The notes under the pieces were generated by a model. That model did not search any database. It was not told where the DNA came from and worked only from the letters and a program-made list of their open reading frames with translations. 64,000 bases of DNA, from NCBI GenBank assembly GCA_947478465.1, contig CANJWH010000003.1, forward strand, positions 1 through 64,000, given 5' to 3'. The position numbers and the translations under genes were made by a program. Within the stretch, counting starts at the first letter, position 1. Every line of letters starts with the position of its first letter. Shown here piece after piece: positions 58,148-64,000 of the stretch. Source of the DNA: Bacteroidota bacterium (lineage in GTDB: Bacteria; Bacteroidota; Bacteroidia; SXHM01).

Positions 58148-58792
58148 ATGATAGAATACAAACAGATTTTTGAGAATAATAAAAAATGGATTGAGCAGAA
58201 GCAAAATTCTGAAGCAGATTTTTTTGAAAAGCTGAATAAAGAACAGCACCCTGATTATCTATACATCGGTTGCAGCGACAGTCGCGTAACTGCTGAAGAT
58301 TTGATGGGAGCTGAACCTGGAGAAATTTTCGTGCACCGAAATGTTGCTAACATGGTAATCAGCATTGATCTGAATGTGATGTCAGTAATTAATTATGCGG
58401 TACGCCATCTGAATGTGAAGCATATCATTGTTTGCGGACATTATAATTGTGGTGGTGTGAAAGCTGCCATGACTTCAAAAGATTTAGGAATTCTGAATCC
58501 CTGGTTGCGAAATATTCGCGATGTGTATCGCTTACATAAAGAAGAATTGAATGCCATTGAGGATGAGCATTTACGCTACAACCGATTAGTTGAGTTAAAT
58601 GTAAGAGAACAATGCATCAATGTAATTAAAACTGCTGCAGTTCAGGAGCATTATATAAAAGACAAATTACCAACCGTTCACGGCTGGGTGTTTGATATTT
58701 CAAACGGTAAAATTATAGACCTGGATATTGATTTCAGGAAAGAACTGGAAGGTATCCGCGAGATTTATAACTTAATGGGAACAGGTAAATAA
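58148..58792 (+). CDS. Beta-class carbonic anhydrase
   Basis: YIGCSDSRVTAEDLMGAEPGEIFVHRNVANMV, VCGHYNCGGVKAAM. Confidence 0.96.
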   Translation: MIEYKQIFENNKKWIEQKQNSEADFFEKLNKEQHPDYLYIGCSDSRVTAEDLMGAEPGEIFVHRNVANMVISIDLNVMSVINYAVRHLNVKHIIVCGHYNCGGVKAAMTSKDLGILNPWLRNIRDVYRLHKEELNAIEDEHLRYNRLVELNVREQCINVIKTAAVQEHYIKDKLPTVHGWVFDISNGKIIDLDIDFRKELEGIREIYNLMGTGK

Positions 58793-60187
58793 TTATTCTT
58801 TTTTCTTCTTTCCGTAAAGTTCTTTTTCGTCTACTACTTGTACCTCATCTTCTGCTTTTAATAGCTTTGAAACCTGACTGTAAGGTGCAGTGATAACTTC
58901 TGTATTTTCCTGTAAGCCAGAAATTATTTCAATGTAGTTGTTATCCTGAATTCCTGTTTTTACATACACCAATTTTGCTTTTCCGTTTTCCAAAACAAAA
59001 ACACATTCTTTAACCTCTACTTCGGTTTCGGCAACAGTTTTTTTCTCGCTTTCTTCCGTTGCATCGGCAAACTCTTTTTCTTTAAATTTTTTCTTTTCTT
59101 TCTTCTCTTCAGGCATTAATGTGTCATTTGCGGAGCGCGATGTTACTGCTTGAATAGGAACAGAAAGAATATCCTTTGATGTTTTGGTACGAATTTCCAC
59201 AGTTGCTGACATTCCCGGGCGGAAAGGAGAAAGCAAGGGTTGTTTTTCGTTCACTAAATCTTTGTAAGATTCCTGTAGAATGCGAATTTTTACTTCAAAG
59301 TTGGTTACCTGATCAACCAAAGCTCCAGAAACATTTGCAGAGTTGGCAATGCTGGTAACAACACCGCGAAATTTTCTGCCGATGTAGGCATCCACTTCAA
59401 TGTCGGCACTATCGCCAACTCCAACACGCACAATATCGTTTTCGTTTACATCAACATTCACCTCCATTTCATTCAAATTGGCAATGGTCATAATCTCTGT
59501 TCCTGCCATTTGCGAAGTGCCTACTACACGCTCACCTTTCTCAACTGAAAGCTTTGAAATAGTTCCGCTTACTGGTGAAAAAATGGTTGTCTTGGTTAAA
59601 TTTTTCTTTGCTTCCTGTAGGGCTGCCTGCGCACTTTTTACACTAAAATCTGCACCATTTACGTTTTGTTTTGCAGCTTCTACTTCGTTCTTAGCAACTT
59701 CATAACTTGACGTTGCAGCATCATATTCCTGTTCTGAAATTACTTTTTGTTCAAACAGTTTTTTGTTGCGTTCATACAAAGCTTTTGCATTTGTGTATTG
59801 AGCATCAACCTGCGCTTTTCTTGATTTGGCATTGGCTAGGGTTGCTTTTGAAGTATTGAGTCCAGCCTCCAAACGCTCAACTGTTGATTGCTGAATATCC
59901 GGGTCAATGCGCAGCAGCAATTGCCCTGCTATTACTTTATCGCCTTCTTTTACTGTTAGTTCAATAATTTCACCGGGAACATCGGGTGAAATTTTTACCT
60001 CTGCTTCAGGTTGTACTTTGCCACTGGCAGCAACGGTTTCAACGATTGTGCGTTTGGTAACTTTTTCAATACTTACTTCAGTAGTATCGCTTTTGCCAAT
60101 CCAGCCCTGTTTTTTACCAATTATTAAAGCAATAATAATAATGACGGTTGCAATGCCTGCAATAATCAGAAGTTTGTTGTTCTTCAT
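58793..60187 (-). CDS. Periplasmic adaptor subunit of efflux transporter (MacA/HlyD type)
   Basis: TIVETVAASGKVQPEAEVKISPDVPGEIIELTVKEGDKVIAGQLLLRIDP; long coiled coil; TIFSPVSGTISKLSVEKGERV. Confidence 0.93.
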   Translation of the reverse strand: MKNNKLLIIAGIATVIIIIALIIGKKQGWIGKSDTTEVSIEKVTKRTIVETVAASGKVQPEAEVKISPDVPGEIIELTVKEGDKVIAGQLLLRIDPDIQQSTVERLEAGLNTSKATLANAKSRKAQVDAQYTNAKALYERNKKLFEQKVISEQEYDAATSSYEVAKNEVEAAKQNVNGADFSVKSAQAALQEAKKNLTKTTIFSPVSGTISKLSVEKGERVVGTSQMAGTEIMTIANLNEMEVNVDVNENDIVRVGVGDSADIEVDAYIGRKFRGVVTSIANSANVSGALVDQVTNFEVKIRILQESYKDLVNEKQPLLSPFRPGMSATVEIRTKTSKDILSVPIQAVTSRSANDTLMPEEKKEKKKFKEKEFADATEESEKKTVAETEVEVKECVFVLENGKAKLVYVKTGIQDNNYIEIISGLQENTEVITAPYSQVSKLLKAEDEVQVVDEKELYGKKKKE

Positions 60188-60226
60188 GAAAAGATTTTTT
60201 TAAAACGCAGGCAAATGTAATGATGA

Positions 60227-61663
60227 TTACAACGTAATTGGCTTGCCCATGTAAAAATCCAACACCTTGGATTTGAAAATAAAGTTGAACTTATTGCGCA
60301 GTAAATCAGATTGTGCGTTATTCAGCCTGTTTTTGGCAGTATTGTAATCGGTGCTGTTCAACGCCCCGGCATTGAATCTTTTATCTGCATAATCAAAAGC
60401 CTGTGAAAGTGCTTCGACCGATTTCTTTGTTGCATAAAACTGTTTCAGAGCACTTTGTGCATCTACGTGTGCCTGCTCTATGGTTTTTCTCAGATTCTGT
60501 TCGTTCAGCTCCAGCGTATATTCAGCATTTTGTTTGGCAATTTTGGCTCGACTGATGGAATTCTGGCTTTGCCACCCGTTAAAAATTGGGATGTTAAGAT
60601 TGAAGCCCAGATTTTCGTTTACATTGTTTTTTAATTGTTCACCGAAAGGAGTTTTTTCTGTGATAGGAATTACAGATGAAGAAACCGAATAAACTGGAAC
60701 AGTATCGGGAGTATAGCCTATAATACTTGGAGTGCCGGGTTCAAACCCTACTACTTTTTTACTCAACCCTGAATAACCTGTTCCTACTGAACCGCTCATT
60801 GTTATGCTTGGATAAGCTGTTCCTTTTGCAACTTTTATAGCTCTGTCGGCACTCAACACTTTTGTTTCAGCACTTTTTATCACCGGTTGATTATTTACAG
60901 CAAACTGATAAATCTGTTCAGGATTCTCTGCAAGGATTGGATTTGATGGCATTTCTAAATTTGGTTTTACAATAGTAAAATCAGCTGTATTATCAAGATT
61001 GATAAGCTGAACCAGTGTAAGATTGGCAATGTTTAGTTGGTTTTCATTGTTTACCACATTTAATTCATCAGTGGCAAGCTGCGCCTGCAAATCAAGAAGA
61101 CTGCCAAGCGCAAGTGTTCCGGCATCTACTAATTTTTGTGTGCGGGTAACCTGTGATTCGGTAATTGATTTTTGTGTCTTTGCAACGCCCAACAATTCCT
61201 GAGTAAACAAAACATTGAGGTATGCAGTAGCGACATTAAGTGAAATGTCGTTTTTCATTTTCTCAACATCGTATTTGCCGGCAAGGTAATTCAGGCTGTT
61301 TTGTTTCAGCGTATTTTGCAGTTGCAATCCACTGAAAAGCGTTACCTGCGAACTAATGAAAAGATTATTGGAACGCACTCGGTTTGTAGCAAATGTGTTT
61401 GTGAAAGGGTCAATACGTTGCCCCCAGTTGTAGGAGTGCGATGCACCAGCATTAAGAGAAGGAAGTAGATTTGCAATACTCTGATTATAATTTTCTTTTG
61501 CTACATCAGCATTCAGTTCATTTTGTTTTACAGAGATATTATTTTCAAGTGCGTATTCAATGCACTTTTGTAAAGACCATGCTTCCTGAGCCTTTCCCTG
61601 CAATGAGAAAAGTGTGATTGAAGCAAAGAAAAAAAGGAATATTTTCAAAGATTTCTGGTTCAT
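60227..61663 (-). CDS. TolC family outer-membrane efflux protein
   Basis: SLQKCIEYALENNISVKQNELN; LGFNLNIPIFNGWQSQNSI; start trimmed from 61708 to ATG 61663 (MNQKSLKIFLFF). Confidence 0.93.
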   Translation of the reverse strand: MNQKSLKIFLFFFASITLFSLQGKAQEAWSLQKCIEYALENNISVKQNELNADVAKENYNQSIANLLPSLNAGASHSYNWGQRIDPFTNTFATNRVRSNNLFISSQVTLFSGLQLQNTLKQNSLNYLAGKYDVEKMKNDISLNVATAYLNVLFTQELLGVAKTQKSITESQVTRTQKLVDAGTLALGSLLDLQAQLATDELNVVNNENQLNIANLTLVQLINLDNTADFTIVKPNLEMPSNPILAENPEQIYQFAVNNQPVIKSAETKVLSADRAIKVAKGTAYPSITMSGSVGTGYSGLSKKVVGFEPGTPSIIGYTPDTVPVYSVSSSVIPITEKTPFGEQLKNNVNENLGFNLNIPIFNGWQSQNSISRAKIAKQNAEYTLELNEQNLRKTIEQAHVDAQSALKQFYATKKSVEALSQAFDYADKRFNAGALNSTDYNTAKNRLNNAQSDLLRNKFNFIFKSKVLDFYMGKPITL

Positions 61664-61775
61664 TTTTTGGCTGTTAAAAGCGTATAGCTTTTTTAGAATT
61701 GGCGGCAAAGTTAATGATTGGCAGATAATCGGCAGGGTTCCGGTTTCGCTTAATTATTAAATAATGTTAAATACC

Positions 61776-61784
61776 TACTTTTGC
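61776..61784 (+). promoter_or_regulatory. -7 motif TACTTTTGC of hflX
   Basis: Exact TAnnTTTGC, 15 nt upstream of ATG 61800; lies inside the ORF-track extension. Confidence 0.5.
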
Positions 61785-61799
61785 CACCTACAAGACAAA

Positions 61800-62999
61800 A
61801 TGAGCAAGAAACAATTATTTGATACCGCGAAAAAGCAGGAGACGGCAATTCTTATTGGTATGATTAACCAACACCAGAATGAACAGAAGGTGAGGGAGTA
61901 CATGGACGAACTTGCTTTCCTGACAGAAACTGCAGGAGCAATTCCTGTAAAACGCTTCACGCAGAAAATGGATAAACCTGATTCCGCAACGTTTTTAGGT
62001 TCTGGAAAAATAAACGAGATAAAAATTTTCATCAAGGAAAATGAAATTAACATTGCCATTTTTGATGATGAATTAAGTCCTTCTCAGCTGCGGAATATTG
62101 AAAAAATTCTTGAGTGCAGAATCCTTGATCGTAGTAATCTTATACTCGATATTTTTGCAGCACGAGCGCGAACAGCTCATGCAAAAGCGCAGGTAGAGCT
62201 TGCGCAATATGAATATTTGCTCCCAAGACTGACGAGAATGTGGACTCACCTGGAGAGGCAGAAAGGTGGTATTGGTATGCGTGGTCCCGGGGAATCGGAA
62301 ATTGAAACTGACAGACGTATTATCCGTGATAAAATTGTGCTCCTGAAACAAAAGTTGGAGACCATTGATAAGCAGATGGCAACACAACGTAAAAACCGAG
62401 GGGCTTTGGTTCGTGTTGCATTGGTGGGTTACACCAACGTTGGAAAATCTACCATCATGAATTTGATGAGTAAAAGCGAAGTGTTTGCAGAAAATAAATT
62501 GTTTGCAACGCTGGATACAACGGTAAGAAAAGTTGTAATTGAAAATCTTCCTTTTTTGCTGACTGACACTGTTGGATTCATTCGCAAACTTCCTCACCAG
62601 TTAGTTGAATCGTTTAAATCAACATTGGATGAAGTGCGCGAAGCAGATATATTATTGCACGTTGTTGATATTTCACATCCTGAATTTGAAGACCAGATGC
62701 GAGTGGTAAATGAAACGCTCATAGAGATTGGCGCAAAAGACAAAGAAGTGATTGTAGTGTTCAATAAAATTGATGCATTTACTTACACTAAAAAAGAGGA
62801 AGATGATTTATTGCCTTCCACAAAAGAGAATCTTTCATTGGATGATTTGCGAGAAAGTTGGATGTCGCGATTGGGAAATAATTGTGTTTTTATTTCAGCC
62901 GAGAAAAAAATAAACATTGATGAATTCCGTGATAAAATTTATGCGCAGGTAAAAACGATTCATATGAAGCGTTACCCCTTTGAGAATTTATTGTTCTGA
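61800..62999 (+). CDS. hflX: GTPase HflX
   Basis: GGIGMRGPGESEIETDRRIIRDKI, GYTNVGKSTIMN, DTVGFIRKLPHQLVESFKSTLDEV, VFNKID; start trimmed from 61764 to 61800. Confidence 0.97.
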   Translation: MSKKQLFDTAKKQETAILIGMINQHQNEQKVREYMDELAFLTETAGAIPVKRFTQKMDKPDSATFLGSGKINEIKIFIKENEINIAIFDDELSPSQLRNIEKILECRILDRSNLILDIFAARARTAHAKAQVELAQYEYLLPRLTRMWTHLERQKGGIGMRGPGESEIETDRRIIRDKIVLLKQKLETIDKQMATQRKNRGALVRVALVGYTNVGKSTIMNLMSKSEVFAENKLFATLDTTVRKVVIENLPFLLTDTVGFIRKLPHQLVESFKSTLDEVREADILLHVVDISHPEFEDQMRVVNETLIEIGAKDKEVIVVFNKIDAFTYTKKEEDDLLPSTKENLSLDDLRESWMSRLGNNCVFISAEKKINIDEFRDKIYAQVKTIHMKRYPFENLLF

Positions 63000-63109
63000 A
63001 GAAATAAATATTTAGTAACAGCATTTTGTTTAAAAATTGAATCGCTTGATTCGATTTAATGTGATTCCAAAACATACTTTCGTTGCGAACTATCCCCCCA
63101 GCATCGAGT

Positions 63110-64000
63110 ATGCCGCCAAAAGAAAAAAACAAAAAAATCTTCGTTCTTGACACTTCTGTAATCATCTACGACCACAATGCAATCCAAAGTTTTCAGGAGC
63201 ATGATGTAGCTATTCCAATAACAGTTCTTGAGGAACTTGACAACTTTAAAAAAGGTAACGACACCAAAAATTTTTCAGCGCGTGAATTCATCCGCATGAT
63301 TGATGCACTTTCTGAGCATCACACTTTGCAGGAGTGGGTAAATCTGAATGGCTCCGATAAAAAAGGGAAATTCAAAGTGGTAATGAACAGTCACAGCACC
63401 GTAGATGCAGACAAAGTTTTTGGTGAGAAAAAAGCCGATCATAAAATTCTGAATTCTGCACTTTCGCTGGTGAATGAATTTCCGGACAGAAAAGTAATTC
63501 TGGTTTCAAAAGATATTAACCTTCGTCTTAAAGCAAAATCGCTTAACCTCACTGCAGAAGATTTTGAAACGGGAAAAATTAAAAATGTAGATACACTTTA
63601 TACAGGTAGAACTATAGTTGATAAAAGCACTACCGAAGCTATCAATAAAGTATATGAAACCGGAACCTGTGAAGCTAAAGAAGCAGGAATAAAAGAACCG
63701 CTCACCAATCATTACTACATTCTGCGCAACGGAAAAACTTCAGCAATGACTTGTTACAATGCTGAATCAAAATTGCTGGAGCGGGTTGAAAAAAATAGTG
63801 CGTTTGGTATAAAGGCGTTGAATGCTGAGCAGGTTTTTGCATTGAACGCGATTATGAATCCACGTATCAGTCTGGTAACAATACAAGGTGTTGCCGGAAC
63901 AGGAAAAACATTGTTGGCATTGGCTGGCGCTTTGGAACAAAAAAGAGAATTCCGTCAGATTTATCTTGCACGGCCAATTGTTCCGCTAAGCAATAAAGAC
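63110..64000 (+). CDS. PIN domain-PhoH ATPase (YlaK/PhoH2-like), truncated by window edge
   Basis: Translated by hand from ATG 63110: MPPKEKNKKIFVLDTSVIIYDHNAIQSFQEHDVAIPITVLEELDNFKKG...; Walker A GVAGTGKTLLALAGAL; open to the window end; absent from ORF track. Confidence 0.92.
   Translation, partial: MPPKEKNKKIFVLDTSVIIYDHNAIQSFQEHDVAIPITVLEELDNFKKGNDTKNFSAREFIRMIDALSEHHTLQEWVNLNGSDKKGKFKVVMNSHSTVDADKVFGEKKADHKILNSALSLVNEFPDRKVILVSKDINLRLKAKSLNLTAEDFETGKIKNVDTLYTGRTIVDKSTTEAINKVYETGTCEAKEAGIKEPLTNHYYILRNGKTSAMTCYNAESKLLERVEKNSAFGIKALNAEQVFALNAIMNPRISLVTIQGVAGTGKTLLALAGALEQKREFRQIYLARPIVPLSNKD

Noticed and set aside
62073-62597. Minus-strand 174-aa ORF within hflX
   Set aside because: Antisense to conserved GTPase motifs; no recognisable domain.

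Overview
The window is a gene-dense, mostly housekeeping chromosomal segment from a Bacteroidetes (Bacteroidota) bacterium. Support for this: several proteins with type IX secretion C-terminal sorting domains, TAnnTTTG-type promoter -7 motifs, near-absence of Shine-Dalgarno sequences, and an sdhCAB operon with a single cytochrome b subunit. I recognise pheT, ileS, leuS, hemB, hemW, recG, dnaG, rpsU, hpf, xerC, lspA, asd, sdhCAB, hflX, slyD-type PPIase, a carbonic anhydrase, an AmtB-family transporter, a GH1 glycosidase, and a MacA/TolC-type efflux pair. A PIN-PhoH (YlaK-type) gene is truncated by the right edge and is missing from the supplied ORF track. I saw no rRNA, tRNA, CRISPR array, prophage or recognisable defence island. 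The most notable non-routine signals are: (1) a roughly 147-bp, inverted-repeat-bounded insertion between sdhA and sdhB carrying a decayed ORF tail that resembles a four-helix-bundle/S23 protein; (2) a strong Shine-Dalgarno in front of hpf while rpsU and the other starts I inspected lack one; (3) REP-like palindromic intergenic elements of two sequence types, one of which creates a false N-terminal extension of slyD; (4) a DksA-like protein fused to a long histone-H1-like Lys/Ala/Pro tail containing a 42-bp tandem duplication; (5) a Cys/Met/His-rich membrane protein; (6) an aminotransferase/omega-amidase/membrane-protein gene triplet with zero-length spacers; (7) a heptanucleotide tandem repeat inside leuS. 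No clearly new multi-gene system is evident. Family assignments come from recall of protein motifs, with no database search.
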